A stretch of 64,000 nucleotides of DNA from positions 3,604,501 to 3,668,500 of the forward strand of contig NZ_AP024745.1 of assembly GCF_019704555.1 (NCBI RefSeq), read 5' to 3'. The notes beneath the pieces are model-generated. The model had not been told where the DNA came from and searched no databases. It saw only the letters and a list, made by a program, of their open reading frames with translations. The position numbers and the translations under genes are program-made. Below, in pieces: positions 1 to 9,594 of this stretch. Origin of the DNA: Actinoplanes sp. L3-i22 (GTDB lineage Bacteria > Actinomycetota > Actinomycetes > Mycobacteriales > Micromonosporaceae). Numbering within the stretch: position 1 is the stretch's first letter; every line of letters begins with the position of its first letter.

Positions 1-30
1 AGCACGAGTCGTACGGATTGGAGAAGTATC

Positions 31-783
31 TTGTCTCTTCTTGAGATCAGCGATCTGAACGTCCACTACGGCAAGTTCCACGCGCTGCGTGGTGTCGATC
101 TCGCGCTGGCGCCGGGGGAGACGGTCGGGGTCATCGGCGAGACCGGGTCCGGCAAGTCCACCCTGGCCCGCGCGATCCTCGGCCTGGTCCGGGTCTCGTC
201 CGGCAAGATCGTTATCGACGGCGACGAGGTGAGCGCGTTCCGCCCGCGGCGGTGGCGGGCGTTCCGGCGTCGCGGTGTCCTGCAGTATGTCTTCCAGGAC
301 CCGCTGCGCAGTCTCGATCCGGATCTGACGGTTGCCGAGTCCTTGGCGGAACCGTTGCGGATTCAAGGTCGTACCGGAAATGTCGGTAAATATCTCGATC
401 GGGTGCGCCTCGACGCCTCGCTGCTCGACCGCCTGCCCGCGGAGCTCTCCGGCGGCCAGCGGCAACGGGTGGCAGTGGCCCGGGCCCTGGTCAGCGAACC
501 CCGGCTGATTCTGCTCGACGAGCCGGTCAGCGCGCTCGACTCGGCCAACCGGGTCCGCGTCCTGGAGCTGCTCAAGGAGCTGCGCGACGCCGGCACCGCG
601 CTGCTGTTCATCTCGCACGACCTGGGCTCGGTGGCCGGGATCGCCGACCGGATCGCCGTCCTCTACCAGGGCGAGATCGTCGAGGACGGCCCCACCCGCC
701 AGGTGATCACCGACCCCCGGCACGACTACACGAAGTTGCTGATCAATTCGGTCCCGACCCTGCGAAAGGCGGTCACCGCATGA
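31..783 (+). CDS. ABC transporter ATP-binding protein, oligopeptide/nickel type
   Basis: This is a cytoplasmic ATPase subunit of a Dpp/Opp-type importer. It has Walker A GETGSGKST near residue 36, signature LSGGQRQRV near 140, Walker B LILLDEP near 160 and the H-loop SHD near 194. At 250 residues it is a single nucleotide-binding domain without the usual C-terminal oligopeptide extension. The TTG start has a GGAG eight to eleven bases upstream, but the frame stays open to the window edge, so an earlier start cannot be excluded. Its stop overlaps the next gene's ATG (ATGA), so it is translationally coupled to a flavin monooxygenase. The rest of the transporter presumably lies before the window. 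The substrate is unknown; the coupling to monooxygenases suggests an organosulfur or organonitrogen compound (inference). Confidence 0.9.
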   Translation: MSLLEISDLNVHYGKFHALRGVDLALAPGETVGVIGETGSGKSTLARAILGLVRVSSGKIVIDGDEVSAFRPRRWRAFRRRGVLQYVFQDPLRSLDPDLTVAESLAEPLRIQGRTGNVGKYLDRVRLDASLLDRLPAELSGGQRQRVAVARALVSEPRLILLDEPVSALDSANRVRVLELLKELRDAGTALLFISHDLGSVAGIADRIAVLYQGEIVEDGPTRQVITDPRHDYTKLLINSVPTLRKAVTA

Positions 784-2105
784 CGACCCGGAAGATCCAT
801 CTGGCGCTGCGCGCGTACGGCGTCGGCGGCCCCGGCCAGCACAGCCTGTGGAAGGACCCGCGGGTCCCGAACAACGCCAGCATCGACATCGACTGGTACA
901 TCGCCCAGGCCAGGGCGGCCGAGCACGCGAGGTTCGACGCGCTGTTCATCGTGGACAGCCAGTTCATCGACGCGACGTACCCGCCGCACTACCTGAACCG
1001 CCTGGAACCGCTCACCCTGCTGTCCGCGGTGGCCACCCACACCCGGCACATCGGGCTGGTCGGGACGCTCAGCTCGACGTACAACTCGCCGTTCAACGTG
1101 GCCCGCCGGTTCGCCTCGCTGGACCACATCAGCCACGGGCGGGCCGGCTGGAACGTGGTGACCAGCCTGGACTCCGGCACGTCGCGCAACTACGGGCTGG
1201 ACGAGCACCTCGACTACGCGACCCGGTACGGCCGCGCGCTGGAGCACGTCCAGGTCGTACGCGGGCTCTGGGATTCCTATGAGGACGACGCGTTCCCGGC
1301 CGACGTCGAGCGGGACCTGTTCGTCGACCCGGCGAAGCTGCACGCGCTGAACCACGAGGGCGAGCACTTCCGGGTGGCCGGCCCGCTGAACCTCTCCCGG
1401 TCCGAGCAGGGCCAGCCGGTGATCTTCCAGGCCGGGGTGTCCGAGGAGGGCCGCAACCTGGCCGCCGAGGTCGCCGAGGGGATCTACGCGCCCGGCGGAT
1501 CGCTCGACAAGGTCCAGGCGTATTACGCGGACATCAAGCGGCGCGCGCTCTCCAAGGGCCGGAACCCGGATCACGTGAAGATCTTCCTGGGCGCCCAGCC
1601 GGTGATCGCCGGCACCGACGAGGAGGCGCACCGGCTGTCCCGGGAGATCTTCGAGGCGGACAACGACTTCACCCGCAAGCTCGCCCAGTTCGGCCGCTCG
1701 TTCGGCGCCTACGACTTCGCCCGGCACGACCTGGACGCCCCGTTCCCGGACGTCGCCCACCTGGCCGAGAAGAGCGGCCGGACCCGCGGCGCCGCGATCG
1801 TCGAGCGCGCCCGCGCGGAGAACCTCACCCTGCGCGAGACGGTCCTGGCGTTCACCGAGTACCAGCCGTCCCCGTTCACCGGGGATCCGAAGACCGTGGC
1901 CGCGACGATCGCCGAGTGGTTCGCCGCGGGCACTTTCGACGGGCTCAACATCGGTTTCCGTACGAGTGAGGACCTGAACCGCTTCGTCGCCGACGTGGTC
2001 CCGCTGCTGCAGTCCGACGGCCTGTTCCGCACCGAGTACGAGTCGGCCACCCTCCGCGGCAACCTCGGGTTGCCGATCCCCGCGAACCGTTGGAGCACGG
2101 TATGA
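780..2105 (+). CDS. NtaA/SnaA/DszA-family FMN-dependent monooxygenase
   Basis: This 441-residue TIM-barrel protein resembles the nitrilotriacetate monooxygenase component A / dibenzothiophene sulfone monooxygenase family, which uses FMNH2 supplied by a separate reductase. Supporting stretches are the N-terminal KIHLALRAYG, the DxxFIVDSQ region near residue 55, LDHISHGRAGWNVVTS near 115 and the long insertion typical of the group. The length matches the family. The ATG overlaps the stop of the ABC ATPase and the stop overlaps the following luciferase-like gene, so the three genes form one coupled unit. No flavin reductase is visible in the window. The substrate is not predictable from sequence alone. 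Confidence 0.9.
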   Translation: MTTRKIHLALRAYGVGGPGQHSLWKDPRVPNNASIDIDWYIAQARAAEHARFDALFIVDSQFIDATYPPHYLNRLEPLTLLSAVATHTRHIGLVGTLSSTYNSPFNVARRFASLDHISHGRAGWNVVTSLDSGTSRNYGLDEHLDYATRYGRALEHVQVVRGLWDSYEDDAFPADVERDLFVDPAKLHALNHEGEHFRVAGPLNLSRSEQGQPVIFQAGVSEEGRNLAAEVAEGIYAPGGSLDKVQAYYADIKRRALSKGRNPDHVKIFLGAQPVIAGTDEEAHRLSREIFEADNDFTRKLAQFGRSFGAYDFARHDLDAPFPDVAHLAEKSGRTRGAAIVERARAENLTLRETVLAFTEYQPSPFTGDPKTVAATIAEWFAAGTFDGLNIGFRTSEDLNRFVADVVPLLQSDGLFRTEYESATLRGNLGLPIPANRWSTV

Positions 2106-3103
2106 GCATCCGGCTCGGTTTCCTCACCCACGTCCAGGGCCGCGGCGAGCACGCCCAGGCCTACCGCGACGCGCAGGAGCTGTTCGTCGTCGCCGACGAG
2201 CTCGGCTTCGACGTCGGCTGGGTGGCCCAGCACCACCTGCCGATCCACGGCGGCGGGCTCTCCTCGCCGTGGACGTTCCTGGCCCACGCGGCCGCCCGGA
2301 CCAAGCGGATCCGGCTGGCCACCGCGATCACCATCCTGCCGCTGGAACACCCGATCCGGCTCGCCGAGGACGTCGCCGTGGTCGACACGCTCAGCGGCGG
2401 CCGGGTCGAGATCGGCGTCGGCAGCGGCTCCGGCCCGCAGGAGTACGCGGCGTTCGGCGCCGACTTCGAGCACCGCCGCGAGCTGACCACCGAGCACTTC
2501 GCGGTGCTGCGCCGGGCGCTGGCGGGGGAGGAGGTCGGCACGCCCGGGTTCACCATCCAGCCGCCGATCGCCGGGGACTTCAGCGACCGGGTGTGGCAGG
2601 GCGTCTTCAGCGACGCCGGCGCCGGCTACGCGGCCGAGGCGGGCGCGAACCTGCTGCTCAACCGGGCGACCTACGGGTACGACGAGTCGACCGACGAGAT
2701 CCAGCGCGGGTGGGCCGACACGTACCTCGGAAAATGGCGGCAACCGCGACCGCCGCGCATCGGTCTCTCCCGGTTCGTCTTCCCGGCCCGCGACAAGCGG
2801 GCGGCGCTGACCCAGATCGAGGAGGGCGTGCTGCGCGCCACCGCGAACTTCGTCTCCCGCGGCACGTTCCCGGCCGGGCAGACCCTGGAGGAGTACCTGC
2901 GCCGCTTCCACGCCTTCTACGGCCACCCGGACGAGATCGTCGCCGCGTTCCAGCAGGAGAAGGTCCTGCCGGTCGCCACCGACCTGATCACCCAGTTCAA
3001 CCCGGGCGTGCCGGAGCTCGACGCGGCGATCCGCGCGCTGGAGCTGATCGCCACCGAGGTCGCCCCGGCCCTGGGCTGGAAACCCCAGCCCGCGGCCGAC
3101 TAG
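2102..3103 (+). CDS. LLM-class flavin-dependent oxidoreductase
   Basis: This is a bacterial luciferase-like monooxygenase of 333 residues. It shows the LGFLTHVQG start strand, VAQHHLP near residue 41, LATAITILPLEHPIRLAEDVAVVDTLSGGRVEIGVGSG spread over residues 75-115, and a C-terminal segment typical of LLM proteins. The ATG at 2102 overlaps the preceding TGA (ATGA), which decides the start over an in-frame TTG four codons upstream. With the two upstream genes it forms an import-and-oxidise cassette. Such pairs often act in sulfur scavenging in actinobacteria; that role is inferred from context. Confidence 0.88.
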   Translation: MSIRLGFLTHVQGRGEHAQAYRDAQELFVVADELGFDVGWVAQHHLPIHGGGLSSPWTFLAHAAARTKRIRLATAITILPLEHPIRLAEDVAVVDTLSGGRVEIGVGSGSGPQEYAAFGADFEHRRELTTEHFAVLRRALAGEEVGTPGFTIQPPIAGDFSDRVWQGVFSDAGAGYAAEAGANLLLNRATYGYDESTDEIQRGWADTYLGKWRQPRPPRIGLSRFVFPARDKRAALTQIEEGVLRATANFVSRGTFPAGQTLEEYLRRFHAFYGHPDEIVAAFQQEKVLPVATDLITQFNPGVPELDAAIRALELIATEVAPALGWKPQPAAD

Positions 3104-3196
3104 GCCCGGCCCCGGCGTTCGCGCGCGTCTTGACCTCAAGCGACGTTGAGCTTGAACACTGTCCGGGATGCTGTCTCTTGGGGAGGGGCCCCGCGC

Positions 3197-4180
3197 ATGC
3201 GCGCAATCCAGGTAGCCACGTTCGGCGGACCGGAAGTGCTGACGGTCGCGGAACTACCCGAACCGGTGCCCGGTCCCGGTCAGGTCGTCATCGGCATGGC
3301 GGCCGCCGACGTCATCTTCCTCGACACCCTGCTGCGCGGCGGCTGGGGACAGAACTTCTTCCCGCTGACGTTGCCCTACGTGCCGGGCGGTGGCGGAGCG
3401 GGCGTGGTGGTGGCGACCGGCGACGGGGTGGACCCGGCCTGGATCGATCGGCGGGTGGTGGTACGGGCCGGCGCCGGTTACGCCGAGCGCGTCGTCGCGG
3501 ACGTCGGGGAGATCATGCCGGTGCCGGACGGCCTGTCCTTCGAGACGGCCGCGGCGCTGGTGCACGACGGTGTGACCGCGCTCGGCATGGACCGCCTGGG
3601 CATGCCGGAGAGGGGCGCCTGGGTGCTGGTCTCGGCGGCTGCCGGTGGCGCCGGATCACTGCTGGTGCAGCTGGCCGTCGACGCCGGAGCCCGGGTGGTG
3701 GCCGCCGCGTCCAGCGATGTCAAGCGGGCCCTCGCTCGCCGGCTGGGCGCGACGATCACCGTCGACTACACCCGGCCGGACTGGATCAGCCGGGTGCGGG
3801 AGGCCACCGGTGGCGGTGCCGCCCTGGTCTATGACGGGGCGGGTGGGCCGCTGGGCACGGCGACCTTGGACGCGGTGGCCGACGGCGGCCGGTTCATCAC
3901 CTACGGCTCCGGCGACGGTTTGGCCGCCCCGGATTCCGAGGTGGCCGCGCGTCGCGGCATCCAGGTGTGCACTCCGCTGCTGGACGGCCCACCGAACCGG
4001 CAGACCGTCCGCGAACTGCTGGGTCTGGCCCTGGAGCGGGCCGCGCGGGGGCAGCTGCGCCCGGCGGTGGGCGCCACCTATCCACTGGAACGCGCCGCTG
4101 ACGCGCACCGCGCACTCGCCTCGCGCGCCACAGTCGGCAAGTCGTTGTTGCTGGTCGGCGGCGCTCGAGCCGCCGGCTGA
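3197..4180 (+). CDS. Zinc-type alcohol dehydrogenase-like / quinone oxidoreductase
   Basis: This is a medium-chain dehydrogenase/reductase of 327 residues. It has the N-terminal MRAIQVATFGGPEVL typical of NADPH:quinone oxidoreductases and a Rossmann segment VLVSAAAGGAGSLLVQLA near residue 140 (AAxGGxG instead of GxGxxG). It lacks the cysteines of zinc-binding MDRs, which favours the QOR (zeta-crystallin) branch. The ATG at 3197 is preceded by GGGAGGGG and is preferred over an in-frame TTG at 3146. It stands alone between the monooxygenase operon and the convergent ROK gene. The substrate is unknown; electron-deficient alkenes or quinones are typical of the family. Confidence 0.87.
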   Translation: MRAIQVATFGGPEVLTVAELPEPVPGPGQVVIGMAAADVIFLDTLLRGGWGQNFFPLTLPYVPGGGGAGVVVATGDGVDPAWIDRRVVVRAGAGYAERVVADVGEIMPVPDGLSFETAAALVHDGVTALGMDRLGMPERGAWVLVSAAAGGAGSLLVQLAVDAGARVVAAASSDVKRALARRLGATITVDYTRPDWISRVREATGGGAALVYDGAGGPLGTATLDAVADGGRFITYGSGDGLAAPDSEVAARRGIQVCTPLLDGPPNRQTVRELLGLALERAARGQLRPAVGATYPLERAADAHRALASRATVGKSLLLVGGARAAG

Positions 4181-4205
4181 CCTCGCTGCCGGACCCGGCC
4201 CAGGC

Positions 4206-5381
4206 CTACAGCGAGAGCAGGTCCGAGACCTGCGGCGAGTACGTCGTGTGCAGCACCAGCGCCGCCGCCCCGACCATCGCGGCGTCCGCGCCGAGCGGGG
4301 AGACCTCGACCCGCACGGTGCGGATGCTGCGGGCCAGCGGCCGGGTGGCGAGCGCCCGCGCGGTGGCGTCGCGGAAGCGGGTCTCCAGGTGGCGCAGCCC
4401 GTGGCCGCCGAGCACGACCAGGTCGATGTCGAGGATGTTGGCGACGTTGACGACCGCGGTGGCCAGGTGCGCCGCAGCCACCTCGACCACCTTGACGGCC
4501 ATCGGATCGCCGTCGACCACGCCCTGCCGCAGCGCGGCGTAGGTGCCCAGCCCGCTCGCCGCGACCAGCGCGTTCGGGCTGATCAGGCTCTCCAGGCAGC
4601 CGTGGTTCCCGCAGTAGCACTCCGGGCCGTCCGGCTGGACCGACTGGTGGCCGAACTCGGCGGCGTTCATCGAGCCGCCCCGATAGACCTGGTTGTCCAG
4701 TATCAACCCGCCACCGACACCGGCGCCGAAGAAGAAGTAGGCGAAATCGGCCACGCCGCGGCCCGCGCCGGCCCAGCACTCGCCGATCGCCGCGGCGGTC
4801 GCGTCGTTGTCCAGGGTCACCGGCAGGCCGGTCGCCTCGACCAGCATGTCCTTGAGCGCGACCCGGGTCCAGCCCATCAGCTGCGGCGGCCCGACCAGCG
4901 CGCCGAGCGCCTGATCGATCGGGCCGGGGGTGGCCAGGCCGAGGCCGAGCACCCGGTCACGGGCCACGCCGGTGGTGGCCAGCATGTCCTCGACCAGGCC
5001 GGCGATGGTCGCGGTGATCTCCGCGGGGGAGGCCCCGGGCACCACCGGCTGCTGCAGCTTGACCAGCGGCCGGCCGAGCAGGTCGGTGACCACACAGGAC
5101 AGTTGGAACGGGTCGAAGTGCACGCCGACCGCCAGGCCGGCGTCGGCGTTGACCCGCAGCCGGGTGCGCGGTTTACCGCCGCTGGACGCGGCCGCGCCGT
5201 CCTCCCGGACGATGCCCTCGGTGATCAGTCGCCGGACGATGCCGGAGACGGTCTGCGGGGTGAGCCCGGTGGACTCGGCGATCTCGACCCGGCTGATGCC
5301 GTCGGCGAGCTGGATCTGGTCGAGAACGACGGCCCGATTGTACTGGCCGACTTTCGGAAGGTTGGTTCCTGTACGCCGCAC
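4206..5381 (-). CDS. ROK-family transcriptional regulator
   Basis: This 391-residue protein has an N-terminal winged helix-turn-helix (SRVEIAESTGLTPQTVSGIV, residues about 31-50) followed by a sugar-kinase-like ROK domain. That domain contains the zinc-binding motif CYCGNHGCLES near residue 257 and DNDATAAAIGE near 194. NagC/XylR-type ROK repressors bind a sugar or sugar phosphate and release operators near transport genes. The gene is divergent from the adjacent sugar ABC importer, and an AT-rich stretch lies between them. It is probably the local repressor (inference). Confidence 0.93.
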   Translation of the reverse strand: MRRTGTNLPKVGQYNRAVVLDQIQLADGISRVEIAESTGLTPQTVSGIVRRLITEGIVREDGAAASSGGKPRTRLRVNADAGLAVGVHFDPFQLSCVVTDLLGRPLVKLQQPVVPGASPAEITATIAGLVEDMLATTGVARDRVLGLGLATPGPIDQALGALVGPPQLMGWTRVALKDMLVEATGLPVTLDNDATAAAIGECWAGAGRGVADFAYFFFGAGVGGGLILDNQVYRGGSMNAAEFGHQSVQPDGPECYCGNHGCLESLISPNALVAASGLGTYAALRQGVVDGDPMAVKVVEVAAAHLATAVVNVANILDIDLVVLGGHGLRHLETRFRDATARALATRPLARSIRTVRVEVSPLGADAAMVGAAALVLHTTYSPQVSDLLSL

Positions 5382-5438
5382 CGGAGTAGCGCCTCCCGGT
5401 CGTTACCTGATCGATGCCGACCATGATGCCACCTACCC

Positions 5439-5466
5439 GTTGACTTAGTAAATAAATAAGATTTAC
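5439..5466. promoter_or_regulatory. AT-rich promoter/operator between ROK gene and sugar ABC operon
   Basis: In DNA of about 70% GC this interval is almost purely A/T: TTGACT at 5440-5445 followed by TTAGTAAATAAATAAGAT. TTGACT could be a -35 box for the importer. The TTAGTAA/TTTA-like elements resemble the AT-rich operators of ROK repressors. No exact dyad is visible, so operator half-sites are not defined. Confidence 0.5.
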
Positions 5467-5526
5467 AGTCTGGAAACGCTGACGTCACGCATGTAGATAT
5501 CTGCAAAAGACCTGTTGGGAGGCGGC

Positions 5527-7074
5527 ATGAGCGCTGCTCCGCCACTGCTGGAGATGCGGTCTATTACCAAGACCTTCCCCGGCGTCAAGGCGTTGTCCGA
5601 CGTGAACCTCACCGTCCGTGACGGTGAGATCCACGCGATCTGCGGGGAGAACGGCGCCGGCAAGTCGACCTTGATGAAGGTCCTCAGCGGCGTCTACGGG
5701 TTCGGGTCGTACGAGGGCTCGATCGTCTATCGGGGCGCCGAGGCGAGGTTCTCCGACATCCGCGCCAGTGAGCACGCCGGCATCGTGATCATCCACCAGG
5801 AGCTCGCGCTCGTCCCGGGGATGTCGATCACGGAGAACATCTTCCTGGGCAACGAGCCGCGCCGGTACGGCCGGATCGACTGGAAGGCCGCGAACAGCAA
5901 GGCCATCGAGCTGATGGCGATGGTCGGGCTGAAAGAGGACCCGGACACCCTGATCAAGGACATCGGGGTGGGCAAGCAGCAGCTCGTCGAGATCGCGAAG
6001 GCGTTCGCGAAGGACGTGCAGCTGCTGATCCTGGACGAGCCGACCGCCGCGCTGAACGAGAACGACTCGCAGCACCTGCTCGACCTGCTGCGCGGGTTCA
6101 AGCAGCGCGGCATCACCTCGATCATGATCTCGCACAAGCTGAACGAGATCGAGGCGATCGCCGACTCGATCACGATCCTGCGCGACGGGAAGACGATCGA
6201 GACGATCGACGTCAAGGGCGAGGGCGCCGACGAGGACCGGATCGTCCGCGGGATGGTCGGCCGCGACCTGAGCAGCCGCTTCCCGGACCACACGCCGAAC
6301 ATCGGCGAGGTGTTCTTCGAGGTGCGCGGCTGGACGGTCCGGCACCCGATCTCCGCCGACCGCCTGGTCTGCAAGAACTCGAACTTCACCGTGCGACGCG
6401 GGGAGATCGTCGGGTTCGCCGGTCTGATGGGTGCCGGGCGCACCGAGCTGGCGATGAGCCTTTTCGGTCGCTCCTACGGCGTCTACGAGAGCGGGCAGAT
6501 CTTCAAGGACGGTAGGGAGATCCAGCTCAAGTCGGTCGCCGACGCGATCGCCAACGGTCTGGCCTACGTCAGCGAGGACCGCAAGGCGGTCGGCCTGAAC
6601 CTGCTGGACGACATCAAGACCTCGGTCGTCGCCGCGAAGCTCTCGAAGATCACCCACAACGGGGTGCTGGACGAGGCCAAGGAGTACCGCGAGGCCGAGG
6701 CGTACCGCAAGAGCCTGCGGATCAAGACGCCCACCGTCGACGAGGGCGTCACCAAGCTCTCCGGCGGCAATCAGCAGAAGGTCGTCCTGGCGAAGTGGAT
6801 GTTCACCGACCCGGACCTGCTGATCCTGGACGAGCCGACGCGCGGTATCGACGTCGGTGCGAAGTACGAGATCTACGGGATCATCCAGGAACTCGCGTCC
6901 GAGGGCCGCGGGGTCGTGGTGATCTCCTCCGAGTTGCCCGAGCTGATCGGGCTCTGCGACCGGATCTACACGGTCTTCGAGGGCACGATCACCGGCGAGA
7001 TCTCGCGGGCTGACGCCAACCCGGAAACCCTCATGAAGCAGATGACCTCCACGAAGAAGCTGGCCACGTCATGA
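5527..7074 (+). CDS. Sugar ABC transporter ATP-binding protein (XylG/MglA/MmsA type)
   Basis: This is a dual-ATPase subunit of 515 residues for monosaccharide import. The first domain has Walker [10 protein letters not shown], the degenerate signature [12 protein letters not shown] and LLILDEPTA. The second domain has [10 protein letters not shown] in place of a full Walker A, the signature [14 protein letters not shown] and [16 protein letters not shown]. This asymmetry is normal for the XylG/RbsA family. GGGAGG at 5517-5522 selects the ATG at 5527. The stop overlaps the permease ATG. The motif set and neighbours resemble the MmsA/ChvE-type xylose, arabinose or glucose importers. Confidence 0.95.
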   Translation: MSAAPPLLEMRSITKTFPGVKALSDVNLTVRDGEIHAICGENGAGKSTLMKVLSGVYGFGSYEGSIVYRGAEARFSDIRASEHAGIVIIHQELALVPGMSITENIFLGNEPRRYGRIDWKAANSKAIELMAMVGLKEDPDTLIKDIGVGKQQLVEIAKAFAKDVQLLILDEPTAALNENDSQHLLDLLRGFKQRGITSIMISHKLNEIEAIADSITILRDGKTIETIDVKGEGADEDRIVRGMVGRDLSSRFPDHTPNIGEVFFEVRGWTVRHPISADRLVCKNSNFTVRRGEIVGFAGLMGAGRTELAMSLFGRSYGVYESGQIFKDGREIQLKSVADAIANGLAYVSEDRKAVGLNLLDDIKTSVVAAKLSKITHNGVLDEAKEYREAEAYRKSLRIKTPTVDEGVTKLSGGNQQKVVLAKWMFTDPDLLILDEPTRGIDVGAKYEIYGIIQELASEGRGVVVISSELPELIGLCDRIYTVFEGTITGEISRADANPETLMKQMTSTKKLATS

Positions 7075-8369
7075 GTCGGATTAAAGAGCTACAGAAGAAC
7101 CTCTTCGGGGGTACGACCTCGAACGCCCGCCAGTTCGGGATGATCTTCACGCTGGTGGCGATCATCCTGTTCTTCCAGGCCAAGACCGGCGGGTTGACCC
7201 TGCAGTCGGGCAACATGATCGCCCTGACCCAGCAGTACGCGTACATCTCGGTGCTGTCCATCGGCATGCTGATGGTGATCGTGGCCGGCCACATCGACCT
7301 GTCGGTCGGCTCGGTCGCCGCGTTCACCGGCATCGTGGTGGCCAAGGCGATCACCGAACACAACGTGCCGTGGCCGGTCGGCATCGTGCTCGGCCTGGTC
7401 GTCGGCGCGCTGATCGGCGCCTGGCAGGGCTTCTGGGTGGCGTACGTCGGGATTCCCGCCTTCATCGTCACGCTGGCCGGCATGCTGCTCTTCCGCGGCG
7501 GCAACCAGTACATCGGTAACGCCGACACCGTTCCGGTGCCGCAGGGCTTCCGGGAGATCGGCGCCGGTTACCTGCCCGAGGTCGGCCCGGATACCGGGTA
7601 CAACAACCTCACGCTGCTGCTCGGCCTGCTCGCCTGCGTCGCGGTGGTCTGGCGTGAGCTGCGGTCCCGGCAGGTGCGCACGCAGATGGAGGGGGCCGAG
7701 CCCGCTCCGCTGTGGATCGCGATCCTGCGCATCGTGGTGATGATCGCCGTGATCGTCTTCGTCGCGCTGCGCTTCGCCGGTGGCCGGGTGGGCACCAGCT
7801 TCCCGATCTCCGGCATCATCCTCGCCGTCCTGGTTCTCGCGTACTCGTTCTACACCCGGAACACCGCGGGCGGCCGGCACATCTATGCGGTCGGCGGCAA
7901 CTCGCGTGCCGCCGAGCTGTCCGGCGTGAAACTACGCCGGGTGAACTTCTTCGTCATGATGAACATGTCCGTCCTGGCCGCCCTGGCCGGCATGATCTTC
8001 GTGGCCCGGTCCGCGGCCTCCGGCCCGCAGGACGGACTCAGCTGGGAACTCGACGCGATCGCCGCGGTCTTCATCGGCGGCGCGGCGGTCTCGGGTGGTC
8101 TCGGGACGGTCGGCGGTTCCATCGTCGGCGGTCTCGTCATGGCCGTGCTCAACAACGGTCTGCAGTTGACGGGCACCGGCTCCGACATGGTCCAGATCAT
8201 CAAGGGTCTGTTCCTGCTCGGCGCCGTCGCCCTGGATGTCTACAACAAGAAGCAGGGTCGTTTCTCGATCATCGGTTCACTGACGCGCAATTTCCGCTCC
8301 GGGCATGAGGCAGCGGCCGGCACGTCATCCGAACCGAGCATCGAGAAGCAGCCTGCGGCCCGCTCCTGA
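7071..8369 (+). CDS. Sugar ABC transporter permease (XylH/MmsB type)
   Basis: This integral membrane permease of 432 residues has about ten hydrophobic segments. It carries the family stretches [19 protein letters not shown] near residue 66 and [20 protein letters not shown] near 325. It belongs to the branched-chain/monosaccharide permease family and probably forms a homodimer. An insertion around residues 190-240 contains extra charged and hydrophobic sequence, common in XylH/MmsB-like permeases. It is translationally coupled to the ATPase gene and followed after 17 bases by the binding lipoprotein. Confidence 0.94.
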   Translation: MSRIKELQKNLFGGTTSNARQFGMIFTLVAIILFFQAKTGGLTLQSGNMIALTQQYAYISVLSIGMLMVIVAGHIDLSVGSVAAFTGIVVAKAITEHNVPWPVGIVLGLVVGALIGAWQGFWVAYVGIPAFIVTLAGMLLFRGGNQYIGNADTVPVPQGFREIGAGYLPEVGPDTGYNNLTLLLGLLACVAVVWRELRSRQVRTQMEGAEPAPLWIAILRIVVMIAVIVFVALRFAGGRVGTSFPISGIILAVLVLAYSFYTRNTAGGRHIYAVGGNSRAAELSGVKLRRVNFFVMMNMSVLAALAGMIFVARSAASGPQDGLSWELDAIAAVFIGGAAVSGGLGTVGGSIVGGLVMAVLNNGLQLTGTGSDMVQIIKGLFLLGAVALDVYNKKQGRFSIIGSLTRNFRSGHEAAAGTSSEPSIEKQPAARS

Positions 8370-8386
8370 GAAGGGTATTAATTTCC

Positions 8387-9496
8387 ATGCGTCGTAACTT
8401 TCTGATCAAGAGCGTTGCCGTCGGTGCGGCCGTCGCGCTCGCCATGACCGGCTGCTCCAGCGACCGTGAGGGCACCTCCAACGGTGACTCCGCCGCCCCG
8501 GCCGCGGGCTTCGCCAAGGACGCCCTGATCGGCGTGGCCCTGCCGTCGAAGACCTCGGAGAACTGGGTGCTCGCGGGTGACCTGTTCACCAACGGCCTCA
8601 AGGACGCCGGCTTCCAGTCCGACGTGCAGTACGCCGGCGCGTCGACCACGGTCGCCGACCAGCAGGCGCAGATCACCGCGATGGTGACCAAGGGCGCGAA
8701 GGTCATCGTCATCGGCGCGACCGACGCCGCCCAGCTGTCCACCCAGGTGTCGGCGGCCCACGCGGCCGGCGCGAAGGTCATCGCCTACGACCGCCTGATC
8801 ACCAACACCGCGGACGTGGACTACTACATCGCGTTCGACAACTTCAAGGTCGGCCAGCTCCAGGGCCAGGCCCTGCTGGACGGCATGAAGGCCAAGAAGC
8901 CGACCGGCCCGTGGACCGTCGAGCTGTTCTCCGGCTCGCCGGACGACAACAACGCCGGAGTCTTCTTCAACGGCGCGATGGACGTGCTCAAGCCGCTGAT
9001 CGACAAGGGTGACGTCGTCGTCGGCTCCGGCCAGAAGGACGTCAAGCAGACCGCGATCCAGGGCTGGAAGGCCGAGGGCGCGCAGAGCCGCATGGACTCG
9101 CTGCTGAACTCGACCTACAACGGCAGCAAGACCCTGGACGGCGTGCTCTCCCCGAACGACACCCTGGCCCGCGCCATCATCACCTCGGTCAAGGGTGCCG
9201 GCAAGCCGATCCCGGTCGTCACCGGCCAGGACTCCGAGGCCGAGTCGGTCAAGTCGATCATGGCTGGCGAGCAGTACTCCACGATCAACAAGGACACCCG
9301 CAAGCTGGTTGCCGAGACCATCAACATGGTCAAGACCCTGCAGACCGGTGCCACCCCGACCGTGAACGACGACAAGTCGTACAACAACGGCACCAAGGTC
9401 GTCCCGGCGTACCTGCTCCCGCCGGTCATCGTCACCAAGGCGAACGCCGCCGAGTCGTACGCCAACGACCCGAAGCTCGCGCCGCTCACCAAGTAA
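8387..9496 (+). CDS. Sugar-binding lipoprotein (ChvE/XylF type)
   Basis: This is the extracytoplasmic receptor of the importer, 369 residues. A type II signal peptide ends at the lipobox MTGC (Cys near residue 22), followed by a Ser/Asp/Gly-rich linker. The mature part is a periplasmic-binding-protein fold with IGVALPSKTSENWV, VIVIGATDAAQLS and VLSPNDTLARAII, resembling ChvE-like multi-sugar receptors. AGAAGGG lies upstream of the ATG. It is the last gene of the operon and is followed by a strong hairpin. The specificity could be xylose, arabinose, glucose or galactose. Confidence 0.94.
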   Translation: MRRNFLIKSVAVGAAVALAMTGCSSDREGTSNGDSAAPAAGFAKDALIGVALPSKTSENWVLAGDLFTNGLKDAGFQSDVQYAGASTTVADQQAQITAMVTKGAKVIVIGATDAAQLSTQVSAAHAAGAKVIAYDRLITNTADVDYYIAFDNFKVGQLQGQALLDGMKAKKPTGPWTVELFSGSPDDNNAGVFFNGAMDVLKPLIDKGDVVVGSGQKDVKQTAIQGWKAEGAQSRMDSLLNSTYNGSKTLDGVLSPNDTLARAIITSVKGAGKPIPVVTGQDSEAESVKSIMAGEQYSTINKDTRKLVAETINMVKTLQTGATPTVNDDKSYNNGTKVVPAYLLPPVIVTKANAAESYANDPKLAPLTK

Positions 9497-9519
9497 GACC
9501 GAGTAAGTAGATCGCGCAA

Positions 9520-9551
9520 GCGGGCGTCCCCGGGTTTCCGGGGGCGCCCGC
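9520..9551 (+). terminator. Hairpin terminator after sugar ABC operon
   Basis: A 14-bp stem (9520-9533 with 9538-9551, one G-T wobble) closes a GTTT loop 23 bases after the binding-protein stop. No long T tract follows, as is common for high-GC actinobacterial terminators. It lies between convergent genes and could work in both directions. Confidence 0.75.
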
Positions 9552-9556
9552 TCCGT

Positions 9557-9594
9557 CTTATCCGGCGGCCGGCTTCTTATCCGGCGGCCGGCTC
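9557..9594. repeat. 19-bp tandem duplication at the SprT gene 3' end
   Basis: The sequence CTTATCCGGCGGCCGGCTT begins at 9557 and again at 9576; the second copy matches through 9593. On the minus strand this duplicates the last Pro-Ala-Ala-Gly codons and the stop. Confidence 0.85.

Noticed and set aside
3645..5426. 593-codon plus-strand open frame over the ROK region
   Set aside because: It is a shadow of the quinone oxidoreductase and ROK genes, both of which have clear motifs in their own frames.
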